From: CAYLLT01 sp964591605
GTDB lineage: Bacteria > Planctomycetota > Phycisphaerae > UBA1845 > PWPN01
DNA: 34,835 bases
Assembly (NCBI GenBank): GCA_964591605.1
Contig: CAZQEN010000030.1
Location: 1-34,835 of the forward strand
Direction of reading: 5' to 3'
This document shows positions 26,406 to 34,165 of the stretch, in pieces (position 1 is the first letter of the stretch; each line of letters begins with the position of its first letter). The translations under genes were made by a program, and so were the position numbers. The notes below the pieces were generated by a model. The model was not told the origin of the DNA. It saw only the letters and a list, made by a program, of their open reading frames with translations, and ran no database searches.

Positions 26406-27244
26406 GCAAACAGAACGCCACCGGCACAGAGCCGATTCATTCTACAGATCAGCCAGACTCAGGCCAGCCGTCGGCCACCAGCGAACAGAGTACCGGTCCC
26501 GTCGGCACGGGAGAGCGCCGCGTTCGCGCCGGCGAATGCGTTTCTTCGATCGCCAGGGACACCGGGCACTTCTGGGAAACCATCTGGGATGACGGAGCGA
26601 ACGCGGAACTCAAGCAGGTGCGCCAGGACCCCAATGTGCTCCTGGAGGGCGACCGCGTGCATGTTCCGGACCTGCAGCGCAAACAGGAGCCGGGCGAAAC
26701 CGAGATGCGGCACCGTTTCCGGCGCAAAGGAGAGCCCGCCAAACTCCGGCTGCGGCTGCTCGAGGAGCCGGATGAGCAGCGTGAGGCTCGGGATGAGATC
26801 CGCCAGATCTCCGCTGACGGCCGGACGACCGTCACCGAGGATCCTCAGCCGTCAACGGACGAGCTCGAGGATCGCCCGCGGGCGAACGTGCCGTTCGTGA
26901 TCGACATCGACGGGCGGCGTACCGAGGGGGTGACCGATGCAGACGGCCAGCTCGAGGTTTTCATCCCGGGCAACGCGCGGAGCGGCCGTCTCACCCTCAA
27001 CCCCGGCACCGCGCAGCAGGAGCAGATCCAGCTGCAGCTCGGCCGTTTGAGCCCGCTCCGCGAACCGGTGGGGATCAAGGAGCGCCTCGCCAATCTGACC
27101 TTCGAATGCGGAGATCGCGCCAACGAAATGACTCCCGGGCTGCATGAGGCCATCGCGGCATTCCAGGAGAAGCACGGGATGGAGGCAAGCGGCGAGCTGA
27201 CCGAGGAGGTCCGCCAGAAGATCAGGGAGGTACACGGGAGCTGA
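26402..27244 (+). CDS. T6SS-associated LysM / beta-module / peptidoglycan-binding protein (putative spike adaptor)
   Basis: The protein has 280 residues, starting at the ATG that overlaps the vgrG stop, with GGGAG just upstream. The domains in order are a disordered N-terminus (1-38); a LysM-like domain (about 40-92: GECVSSIARDTGHFWETIWD, then DPNVLLEGDRVHVPD); a short conserved patch RHRFRRKGEPAKLRLRLL (about 103-120); a linker; a carboxypeptidase-regulatory-like beta module (about 160-200: GVTDADGQLEVFIPGNA); and a PG_binding_1-like helical domain (about 222-278). It has no signal peptide, which fits export by T6SS rather than Sec. The whole chain aligns with the C-terminal half of the PAAR protein at 30408. 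I infer an adaptor or wall-anchoring cargo working with VgrG; no enzyme motif is seen. Confidence 0.85.
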   Translation: MSKQNATGTEPIHSTDQPDSGQPSATSEQSTGPVGTGERRVRAGECVSSIARDTGHFWETIWDDGANAELKQVRQDPNVLLEGDRVHVPDLQRKQEPGETEMRHRFRRKGEPAKLRLRLLEEPDEQREARDEIRQISADGRTTVTEDPQPSTDELEDRPRANVPFVIDIDGRRTEGVTDADGQLEVFIPGNARSGRLTLNPGTAQQEQIQLQLGRLSPLREPVGIKERLANLTFECGDRANEMTPGLHEAIAAFQEKHGMEASGELTEEVRQKIREVHGS

Positions 27245-27300
27245 GGCTGCGGGCCGGTGCCCGGACCACGGGCGCAGGCGGCGGAGATGGAGCTGAGGAT

Positions 27301-29436
27301 ATGCCGGCAGACGAACGGATCAAGATCATCTTCAAGCGCGTCTACGTGCGAAACGACGCAGACAACGTCGGATCCGGAGAGTTCTATTTTGTAGCCAGGG
27401 TCCGTGGACAGCCCGTGGGCGACCCGCGCCGGATATACAACGCCGAGGAGGGGCGGCACATCGACCTGGATGAGGGGCAGTGGTCGACCATTGTCAACGT
27501 GCTCAACACGGCGGAAGTGGAGGTGTCGTTCCAGGGCAAGGACGAAGACCCGCTGGTGGATGACGATCTGGGCACCATCCGGCATACTCTGAGGCGCCCG
27601 TACACACAGCGGCCGTTCCGGCACAGTACGCGGCATTTCATTCTCGACTGGGAGGTGCAGCTTTCGGTGGGCGGCGCGTTCGGCCGCCATCCGGTCAACA
27701 GCGTCTTCGCCTGTCGCCAGAATACCGGCAGCGTGACGTGCACGACGGTTTCGGGCACGTCGTTTCCGGCGCGGATGGAGATCCACCCGGTGCGGCCGGT
27801 ACCGGCGCCTCCGCCGGCCAGTGTGCTCCCCGTCCGGCCGGTCTTTCCGGCCGGGACGGCAGCGGAAAACACCAACGCCCGCAACACGCTCGTGTATGCC
27901 AACTCGCCCATCAACATCATCCCCAATCCCCCCGTGATCCCGATTCTGGGGCCGCCGACGGCAGCACCCAGGAGGGCTCTGCAGCCCGGGGAAATGGATG
28001 AGGCTGACTGGGCAAACCTGCGCAACTGTGCCCGCATCGAGTACACCTACTACCGTCCCGGCACGCTCAACTTCTCCAATGACGACCGGCGGCTGGAATG
28101 GCGGATCGTCTCGATCGGCGGCGGGGCGGCGAGCTTCCTGGTGCAGGGACTGGGGGGTGGACTGGCCTCCAGCCCCACCACGCGCGGATTGAAAGTGCTG
28201 GTTTTCGGCACCACCGCGGGCGAAGTGCGCCTCGAGTGCCGGTTCCAGGGAGCCCTTTTTGCCACCTACCGCGCGCTGGTGCTCAACCTGCGGCGGATCC
28301 CCTGCCGGATCAACATCCTCAACGGCAGTACCGCCGACAGCATACCCCGCGCCACACCGGAACAGGCCCGCGACCACCTGGCCATCGCCAATCGATTCCT
28401 GCGCCAGGCGGCTGTCGAGCTCACGCTGGACACCGATCCGACCCGTCGGGACGGAGCCCGGGCGGTTCCCGGCATCCCGGGGATCTTCCGGATACCGGTC
28501 GCGCGCAACCGGACGCGCGACCTGCGGCTGCAGGGGACGGAGCGGGCCACGCTGATGAACTACCGGCCAAACGTGATGAACTTCGCGTACATTCACTCAG
28601 ATCACGACGGAAATCTCGGCGCGGCGACCGACTTCCCGGCCAGCACGGCCGGGGCGGTGGCCGGCGTGGTTCCCGTCACCGCCGGTCGGCCGGTGGTCCA
28701 GGACACGGGGACCCCCAGCACCTCATGGGTGCGGCCGACGGGCGTGGGCATCGGCGCGGACGCGACGGCCGGCCCGGTGAACATGAGCCTGATCGAAGCC
28801 CGACAGCGGGCCGGTCACCCGCAACTGTTCGCCATGTACGTCACCGATGTGTGCGGCGGCGCCCGGCTCCCGGTCAACAACCACAACACGGTGGCCCGCC
28901 AGCGCGAATACGCGAATACCATCGCCCATGAGTTCGGGCACATCCTCAATCTGGGTCACCGCGTGGAGGGTGTGGAGGCCACGCAGGCGGACATGGTCGC
29001 GGGCACTCCGGTGGCCAATCTCAGCGCGGGGGGGATTTTCTGGGACGGCCTCCTGCAGCCTCCACACGAGAACCTGATGCAGTGGCACGATCCGTCGGTG
29101 CTGGCCCAGGACATCGACATCATTCAGGCCCGGGCCATCCATCTGAGCCCGCTGGTGACCGCTGCGACCGCAGTCCAACCAGCCGTGCCGCCGGCTCCGC
29201 CGCGTCCGCGGCCTCGTCCGCGCCGGACCGGAGGAGGCAACGGCCGCTCCACGGACTACACCATCGTGCCGGGGGATTACCTGTCCAGGATCGCTGAGCG
29301 GTACGGCATGAGCTGGCAGGAACTTTACAACTACGACGGCGGCACCGGCACCGCGAACCGCAGCCGGCTGCGAAGCGGGGATCCCGACGTCATCTACCCC
29401 GGGGAGGTCATCCGTGTACCCGCCGAACACGCGTAG
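27301..29436 (+). CDS. Zinc metallopeptidase with C-terminal LysM, putative T6SS effector
   Basis: The protein has 711 residues and no signal peptide. Residues 1-120 look like a beta domain (IKIIFKRVYVRNDAD; possibly C2-like). A Pro-rich linker (about 158-185) and an Ig-like beta region (about 260-335) follow. The catalytic zinc motif is HEFGHILNLGH with H543, E544, H547 and H553 (HExxHxxNxxH), and a plausible Met-turn M593 in NLMQWHDP, which together indicate a metzincin. The family Gly is Asn here, as also in ADAMTS enzymes. Residues 652-711 are a LysM domain (YTIVPGDYLSRIAERYGMSWQELY). LysM would bind peptidoglycan. Given its place between VgrG and a lipoprotein, it is most likely a toxin delivered to the periplasm of a competitor. 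Substrate unknown. Confidence 0.83.
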   Translation: MPADERIKIIFKRVYVRNDADNVGSGEFYFVARVRGQPVGDPRRIYNAEEGRHIDLDEGQWSTIVNVLNTAEVEVSFQGKDEDPLVDDDLGTIRHTLRRPYTQRPFRHSTRHFILDWEVQLSVGGAFGRHPVNSVFACRQNTGSVTCTTVSGTSFPARMEIHPVRPVPAPPPASVLPVRPVFPAGTAAENTNARNTLVYANSPINIIPNPPVIPILGPPTAAPRRALQPGEMDEADWANLRNCARIEYTYYRPGTLNFSNDDRRLEWRIVSIGGGAASFLVQGLGGGLASSPTTRGLKVLVFGTTAGEVRLECRFQGALFATYRALVLNLRRIPCRINILNGSTADSIPRATPEQARDHLAIANRFLRQAAVELTLDTDPTRRDGARAVPGIPGIFRIPVARNRTRDLRLQGTERATLMNYRPNVMNFAYIHSDHDGNLGAATDFPASTAGAVAGVVPVTAGRPVVQDTGTPSTSWVRPTGVGIGADATAGPVNMSLIEARQRAGHPQLFAMYVTDVCGGARLPVNNHNTVARQREYANTIAHEFGHILNLGHRVEGVEATQADMVAGTPVANLSAGGIFWDGLLQPPHENLMQWHDPSVLAQDIDIIQARAIHLSPLVTAATAVQPAVPPAPPRPRPRPRRTGGGNGRSTDYTIVPGDYLSRIAERYGMSWQELYNYDGGTGTANRSRLRSGDPDVIYPGEVIRVPAEHA

Positions 29437-29450
29437 AAAGGGGTGAGGCT

Positions 29451-30371
29451 ATGATGGCCGGGTGGCATTGCCTGTTGATGATGACCCCGCTGCTGATCGG
29501 ATGCTCCAGGCCTGTGGAGAGCCGTCCAGCCCCCAAGGAGAGGCTTATGAGCGAGGAACTCGTACGCATTCTGCAGACGTCGGAGAATCCCAAAGAGCTC
29601 GTGCAGGCGGCGGTGAGCCTGTCCGGCAGCGACCAGCCCGCCGACCACCAGGCGCTGCTCAAGTCGCTGACGACGCCGGCTTTTCTGCTGCGGCTCAATG
29701 CGCAGGACGAGTACGCCGGGGCTCCCCGGCGGTTGCGCGTCCGCCGCATCCTCGAGGCCCTGCAGAAGAACAAAGCCGCCCCGGCCCGTGACACATTGCT
29801 CGGGCTGGTCAAGAGCCCGGTCTTTACGCAGGAGGGATCGCGGGTGGACCTCCTGCTGGTGGCGTCGGCAGGAATCCGCCCGCCACCCGCGGAATTGGTC
29901 ACCTTCTGGGATCGATACTCCCAGCCCGACGATCATTTCAGCAACTTTGCGATCGACGCCATGATCGAGAACGACACCCGGCCGTCCATTGAGCTGTTCG
30001 AGAAGAAAATGGCCGATCCCCGACATGAAGATGCTGACAAGATCGACTGGCTGCGTGCCCCGGTGTTGACGCACCGCAACTCGGCCAACCTTCTGCACGG
30101 CTGCGGGCATCTGCTCAGGGGCGGCATGCCCGAACGGCTGCGCGGCGAACTCGTGGACGTGCTCTTCGACTACAAACCGGCCACCTGGTACAACCCGCAG
30201 GTCAAGTACAAGCCGCCGCCAGTGTCCACCTACTCCGCATCCTCCCGGGCCGCCCTGCGTGAGATCGGCCGGTACGTGCTCGAGCAGCTCAAACCAGGCG
30301 AGGGACAGAAGCGGGCGGTCGAGCGCATGCTCAAGCAGTTGGAGGCGCCGACCAGCGGGCCGGCCAACTGA
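29451..30371 (+). CDS. Lipoprotein, candidate immunity protein for the metallopeptidase
   Basis: The protein has 306 residues. The N-terminus is a lipoprotein signal with lipobox LIGC (cysteine at about residue 18), so the mature protein would be anchored in a membrane on the non-cytoplasmic side. The rest is Leu/Ala-rich and largely helical (LVRILQTSENPKELVQAAVSL, LRVRRILEALQKN), possibly HEAT-like. It has no recognised family. It starts 14 bases after the effector stop. A periplasm-facing protein directly behind an effector without a signal peptide is the classic arrangement of an immunity gene; this is inference from context. Either ATG (29451 or 29454) could be used. Confidence 0.75.
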   Translation: MMAGWHCLLMMTPLLIGCSRPVESRPAPKERLMSEELVRILQTSENPKELVQAAVSLSGSDQPADHQALLKSLTTPAFLLRLNAQDEYAGAPRRLRVRRILEALQKNKAAPARDTLLGLVKSPVFTQEGSRVDLLLVASAGIRPPPAELVTFWDRYSQPDDHFSNFAIDAMIENDTRPSIELFEKKMADPRHEDADKIDWLRAPVLTHRNSANLLHGCGHLLRGGMPERLRGELVDVLFDYKPATWYNPQVKYKPPPVSTYSASSRAALREIGRYVLEQLKPGEGQKRAVERMLKQLEAPTSGPAN

Positions 30372-30407
30372 GTGTCAGACCACTACCTGCCGGAATGTGA
30401 GTAGAAC

Positions 30408-32279
30408 GTGACCACGCCCCAGGACATGGCTGACTACTACGAGGGCCATCCCGACCCCGAAGATGCGAGCACGTGGGGCGACGCGGAGAGCTTCGAGGAT
30501 GCCCAGGCTGCGTTCGAGGCGGCGAACGGGCCGGCGCCCACGCCTCCGCAGATCCCCGGTCCTCCTTCGCCGGGGGTGGGGATGCCGGCCGCACGCGTCG
30601 GCGACCTCTGCGCCCACGGCGGGGCGATCACCGGCCCGGGTTTCGCGACCGTCCAGATTGGATTCATGCCGGCCGTTCGTGCCATGCCGGCCATGGATCA
30701 GGCTGCGTGCCCGATGTTCAACGGACCGGTTCCGCATGCCACGGGCACCATCCTCAAGGGTAGTAATACCGTCCTGATCGGTTTCATGCCCGCTGCCCGC
30801 GTTTCGGACCCCATCGGCCCTCCGACGGTGTGTGCCGGCAACCAGATTGCCATGGGCTGCAACAAGGTGCTGATCGGTGACAAGGGCGGCCGGAGCCCCG
30901 GTGGGGGCGGCGGCGGGGGAGGTGGGGGAAGTGGCGGTGGGGGGTCAGGAGGAGGCGGCGGGGGGGGCGATTCCGCCGTCGAAACGGATCCGCCGCCCGA
31001 GCAGACCTACGCCGATACCGAACCCGCGACGGCACCACCGGGCGAATCGAAGAAGAACGTCGGGACCGGCACGCACTGGATCGAGATCGAGATGGTCGAC
31101 GAGGCCGAGCAGCCGGTAGTCGGAGAGGCGTATCGCGTCACCCTGCCGGACGGCAAGAAGGTCGAAGGCGGCCTCGACGAGAAGGGGCAGGTGCGCATCG
31201 ACGGCATCAAGCAACCCGGCTGGTGCCGGATCAGTTTTCCGAATCTGGATCTGGCGGCCTGGCAGCGATGGAGGCCTATGTCTCCAGCGACCGCTTCGGC
31301 GCCGGTCACGCCACCACCGGCCGCCGCGGCCGCCAGGGCTCCAGATGTGAGACGTCAGACGTCAGACGTGAGACGTGAGACGTTAGACGTGAGACGTTCT
31401 GACGCCCCCATCTCACGTCCCGCGTCTCACGTCTCGGGCGGCCCGGTGCCCCAAGGCTTGGCTCGCGGCTGCGGTGAGTGGCGACGGGTGCTGCAGGGCG
31501 AGTGCATCTCCAGCATTGCCAAAGATACGGGCCACTTCTGGCAGACGATCTGGGACCACATGGCCAACGCCGAGCTCAAGCTGCGCCGCCGCGACCCCAA
31601 CGTGCTCCTGCCTGGCGACGCGGTGCTGGTCCCGAACAAACGCCCGAAGGAGGATCCCGGCAGCACCGATCAGCACCACAAGTTCCGCCGCCGCGGCGAG
31701 CCATCGCGCCTGCGTCTGCGCGTGTACATGCCTGCCGAAACGGTGCGCCTCTGCGCTGCTGAGGACGAGCCGGACGAAGAGCCTTGGGCGGCCGACCCGG
31801 ACGTGCAGCCGGAACAGGACATGCGGCCTGACCAAGGCGCGCAGCCCGACGACGATTCGGGGGCGGAGCCGCGGCCGATGGACGAAGGAGGGCAGCCCGC
31901 GGCCCAGCGCCCCTGGGCGAGTGTCCCGTACCGCCTGATGATTGACGCGCAGACATGGGAAGGTACGACCGACGCCGACGGGCAGATCGACCAGCCCATC
32001 CCGGGCAACGCGCGGCGCGGAACCCTGATCGTCAGTCCGGGCACGCCTGACGAGGTGATCTACCCGCTGCAACTCGGCCACTTGTGCCCGGTCAATAGCC
32101 TGCGCGGCGTGAAGGGGCGCCTGCTCAATCTCGGGTTCGCGTGCGGCCCCGACAACGAGGAGGAGAACGCTGCGTTCGCACAGGCTCTGCAGAGGTTCCA
32201 GGAGCAGTTCGGACTGGAGGTCACCGGTCGACTCGACGAAGCCACGCGCCAAAGAATCGAAGAGCTCCATCGGCGGTGA
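30408..32279 (+). CDS. PAAR-domain protein fused to beta module, LysM and peptidoglycan-binding domain
   Basis: The protein has 623 residues from GTG 30408; ATG 30426 is an alternative. Residues about 59-160 are a PAAR domain (MPAARVGDLCAHGG, repeated IGFMPA motifs, GCNKVLIG), which forms the sharp cap of the VgrG spike. A Gly/Ser-rich linker follows (about 163-188). Residues 222-285 are the WIEIEMVDEAEQPVVGEAY module shared with the VgrG C-terminus. A linker containing a repeat insertion (313-344) leads to a LysM-like domain (about 358-405), the HHKFRRRGEPSRLRLRVY patch (about 424), an acidic linker, a beta module (about 506-545) and a PG_binding_1-like domain (about 565-620). From 222 onward it is a fused counterpart of the vgrG tail plus the gene at 26402. 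It probably delivers itself and the amidase encoded next. Confidence 0.88.
   Translation: MTTPQDMADYYEGHPDPEDASTWGDAESFEDAQAAFEAANGPAPTPPQIPGPPSPGVGMPAARVGDLCAHGGAITGPGFATVQIGFMPAVRAMPAMDQAACPMFNGPVPHATGTILKGSNTVLIGFMPAARVSDPIGPPTVCAGNQIAMGCNKVLIGDKGGRSPGGGGGGGGGGSGGGGSGGGGGGGDSAVETDPPPEQTYADTEPATAPPGESKKNVGTGTHWIEIEMVDEAEQPVVGEAYRVTLPDGKKVEGGLDEKGQVRIDGIKQPGWCRISFPNLDLAAWQRWRPMSPATASAPVTPPPAAAAARAPDVRRQTSDVRRETLDVRRSDAPISRPASHVSGGPVPQGLARGCGEWRRVLQGECISSIAKDTGHFWQTIWDHMANAELKLRRRDPNVLLPGDAVLVPNKRPKEDPGSTDQHHKFRRRGEPSRLRLRVYMPAETVRLCAAEDEPDEEPWAADPDVQPEQDMRPDQGAQPDDDSGAEPRPMDEGGQPAAQRPWASVPYRLMIDAQTWEGTTDADGQIDQPIPGNARRGTLIVSPGTPDEVIYPLQLGHLCPVNSLRGVKGRLLNLGFACGPDNEEENAAFAQALQRFQEQFGLEVTGRLDEATRQRIEELHRR
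31343..31438 (+). repeat. In-frame tandem and inverted repeat array inside the PAAR gene
   Basis: From 31343 to about 31397 the units GACGTGAGAC and GACGTCAGAC follow each other about five to six times with little change. From 31408 to 31438 the same unit reappears in reverse orientation (TCTCACGTC, GTCTCACGTC). The two halves can pair into a long imperfect hairpin. The array is translated as DVRRQTSDVRRETLDVRRSD and a short tail without breaking the frame. It lies exactly at the joint between the beta module and the LysM part. Its composition differs from its surroundings, which points to a small intergenic-type repeat element that has entered a linker. Confidence 0.85.
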
Positions 32280-32341
32280 GCTTCCGGATGCGGACACGAA
32301 TCATCGCGCTGGCACGGCGCTGACCACCCTGGGAGCTGCTC

Positions 32342-33565
32342 ATGGCCTTGCAGGTCTACCACGCTGCGCAAGCGACGGGCAAGCCGCTTGTTCCGACGAA
32401 TCCCCCACAGAAGATCTGGGTCTCGTCCCAAAAGACCGGTGTGAGCCTGAGTTTCAGGCACTCGCGCGGCGCCACACTTATCGAGGTGCCCCGTTATGTG
32501 ATCGACACGTATGACCTCGGCCGTGACGTGACCGTGGTTCAAAAGGGCGCAAGCGGTCCCCAAACGCCGCGCGTTCCTGCACGGGGCCCGCAACCGACGC
32601 CGCTGGCGCCGGAGCGGGGAGGATGGCGGATCACACCGCACCCTGACAACGTCCCTGAGAAAGACCTGCCCCAGCACCACCGCTTTAAAAAGGAGAGTTC
32701 AGGACCGACCGGCCTGACACTGACCATGTCTTTCGCTCACATGGATCGGTACGTGATCAGCCTTCTTGACCCGACCAGTGGATCGCGAGCGTATGAGCAT
32801 GTCGTCGTCCAGGTTGGTTTCACGTGCAGGTTGCGCCGCGCGATCGTCCTGGCGGCGCGGAACCGCAGTGCGGTCACCCTCGCGGCCCGGTGGTACAAGG
32901 ACCCTGACGAGAGGCGCATGCAGCAGGAGTCCCTTCGTGCCGAGCTTGACAACGTGCTCGAGGTCGCGTCCACACCTCGCGCCGAAACCATCGCACAATC
33001 ATATGACTATTCGGCGGGTGTCATCGGCGGGGCCCCGGCAAAAGAGCCCAAGTGGTTTTACTCGCCCAATCGAAACCTCGACCGCTGGAGACGTTCCCAC
33101 AAGCCCGGCGAACGCAACGCGGACGGCTCCGTGCCCGTTGTGCCGGACGGTGAGGGCGTGATCGACTGGGCCCCGCAGACCTGCAACGTCTTCGTTTATG
33201 ACGTACTGTATGCGGCCGGGTGTCAACCGCCGCTCAGCGACGTCCGGCACTATTTTAGTCCAAGCCACACCTACTTTCGCAGGGGCGCCGGTGACTCCCT
33301 GAAATCGTATTTTGCTGAGATCAGGAACCCGCGCCTCATCGAACCCGGGGATATCGCCGTCTCTGAAATCCATATGGAAATCGTCACGACGAAGCCAGAC
33401 TACCGGAGAGCGAATTTCATTGGCATCGGAGGGCATTCGACCGGAGCTTACCCCGCGAGGACGGGCCTGAGCAACAGCTACAAATACCTTCGACTGAAGC
33501 GCTGTTTCGGTTGTTGCGGGGCCCAGCCTACCCCTTGCCGGGGCTGGTCTTCACCGGGGACGTAA
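32342..33565 (+). CDS. Putative T6SS peptidoglycan amidase effector (NlpC/P60- or CHAP-like Cys/His hydrolase)
   Basis: The protein has 407 residues and no signal peptide. The C-terminal part has a papain-like amidase pattern: C281 in TCNVFVYDVLYAAG, then a P-G-D-I-A turn and H344 in SEIHMEIVT, as in NlpC/P60 and CHAP enzymes where Cys and His are catalytic. H365 in GGHSTGAY might be a third residue. Such enzymes cut peptide bonds in peptidoglycan, and many T6SS effectors (Tae) are of this type. The N-terminal half has no known domain but contains HHRFKK-x-SSGPTGL, similar to the patch in the PAAR and 26402 proteins. The tail is Cys-rich (CFGCC). It follows the PAAR fusion gene by 62 bases. 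No lipoprotein follows it. Confidence 0.72.
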   Translation: MALQVYHAAQATGKPLVPTNPPQKIWVSSQKTGVSLSFRHSRGATLIEVPRYVIDTYDLGRDVTVVQKGASGPQTPRVPARGPQPTPLAPERGGWRITPHPDNVPEKDLPQHHRFKKESSGPTGLTLTMSFAHMDRYVISLLDPTSGSRAYEHVVVQVGFTCRLRRAIVLAARNRSAVTLAARWYKDPDERRMQQESLRAELDNVLEVASTPRAETIAQSYDYSAGVIGGAPAKEPKWFYSPNRNLDRWRRSHKPGERNADGSVPVVPDGEGVIDWAPQTCNVFVYDVLYAAGCQPPLSDVRHYFSPSHTYFRRGAGDSLKSYFAEIRNPRLIEPGDIAVSEIHMEIVTTKPDYRRANFIGIGGHSTGAYPARTGLSNSYKYLRLKRCFGCCGAQPTPCRGWSSPGT

Positions 33566-33873
33566 GTCTCATCACGCGCCTCGGACCAAGTTTGGAGGGC
33601 GTTCGCTGAACGCAGCGGGAGATTCAGGGTGCTGACCAGCAGAGGCGGACGAATCATACTGTGCGCGGACTCATGCCCTCGGAAGCTGCCACGGGTCGCA
33701 CCGGGGGGGGGCGAACCAAGTGTTGGTCCGCGCGCCGTTCCTGAACTGCGCGCGGGGGGCAGCAACGCGCTCCGCGGTGCGAGTGCGCGGGGGCGGCGAC
33801 GAGGACCGGCGGTGGTCGTCAGGCGGATCAACCGGGCGATCGATCACAGGCGCTGTGAGGGTCGCTCTGCGGC
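33566..33873. other. Intergenic region after the amidase gene
   Basis: I see no credible gene or RNA here. Overlapping ORFs in this stretch have Arg/Gly/Ala-rich translations typical of GC-rich non-coding DNA. A G-run (GGGGGGGG near 33702) is present. An immunity gene for the amidase would be expected here but is not recognisable. Confidence 0.45.
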
Positions 33874-33921
33874 TTGTCCATCTCGTCGGAGAAACCCGCG
33901 GGATTCATCGCAGCCATCCGG

Positions 33922-34089
33922 ATGATCGTGTTGGGGGTGCTGGGAGCGGCGAATCTGATGATCGCGCGCAAGCCCGACACGAAGGAAATGATCGGCAAGC
34001 TTGCACTCTACCTGGGCACGCTGGGCCTGATCGCCAACGCGCCGGGGCTTTGGGGCCCGATCGCCTCGCTGACCTGGAGCGTGGCGTAG
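33922..34089 (+). CDS. Possible small membrane protein
   Basis: The ORF encodes 55 residues from ATG 33922, or 71 from an in-frame TTG at 33874. It has two hydrophobic stretches (MIVLGVLGAANLMI and LALYLGTLGLIANAPGLWGPIASL) separated by a charged loop (ARKPDTKEMIGK), so it could form a two-helix hairpin in the membrane. The composition is protein-like, unlike the overlapping frames. No ribosome binding site is obvious and I do not recognise a family. It might protect against the amidase, but only its position suggests this. Confidence 0.4.
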   Translation: MIVLGVLGAANLMIARKPDTKEMIGKLALYLGTLGLIANAPGLWGPIASLTWSVA

Positions 34090-34165
34090 TGCTGCCCGAT
34101 CGCGGTGAACCATTGCACTCCGCGCAGCCCGTGCACGTGCGGCCGTTCGCATCCGCCGCCCATGC

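Noticed and set aside
26845..28596. 583-residue minus-strand ORF opposite the adaptor and metallopeptidase genes
   Set aside because: It spans two real plus-strand genes and their gap, and has no domain.
31343..31438. CRISPR array
   Set aside because: Units of about 10 bp without spacers, partly inverted and within a coding frame; no cas genes nearby.
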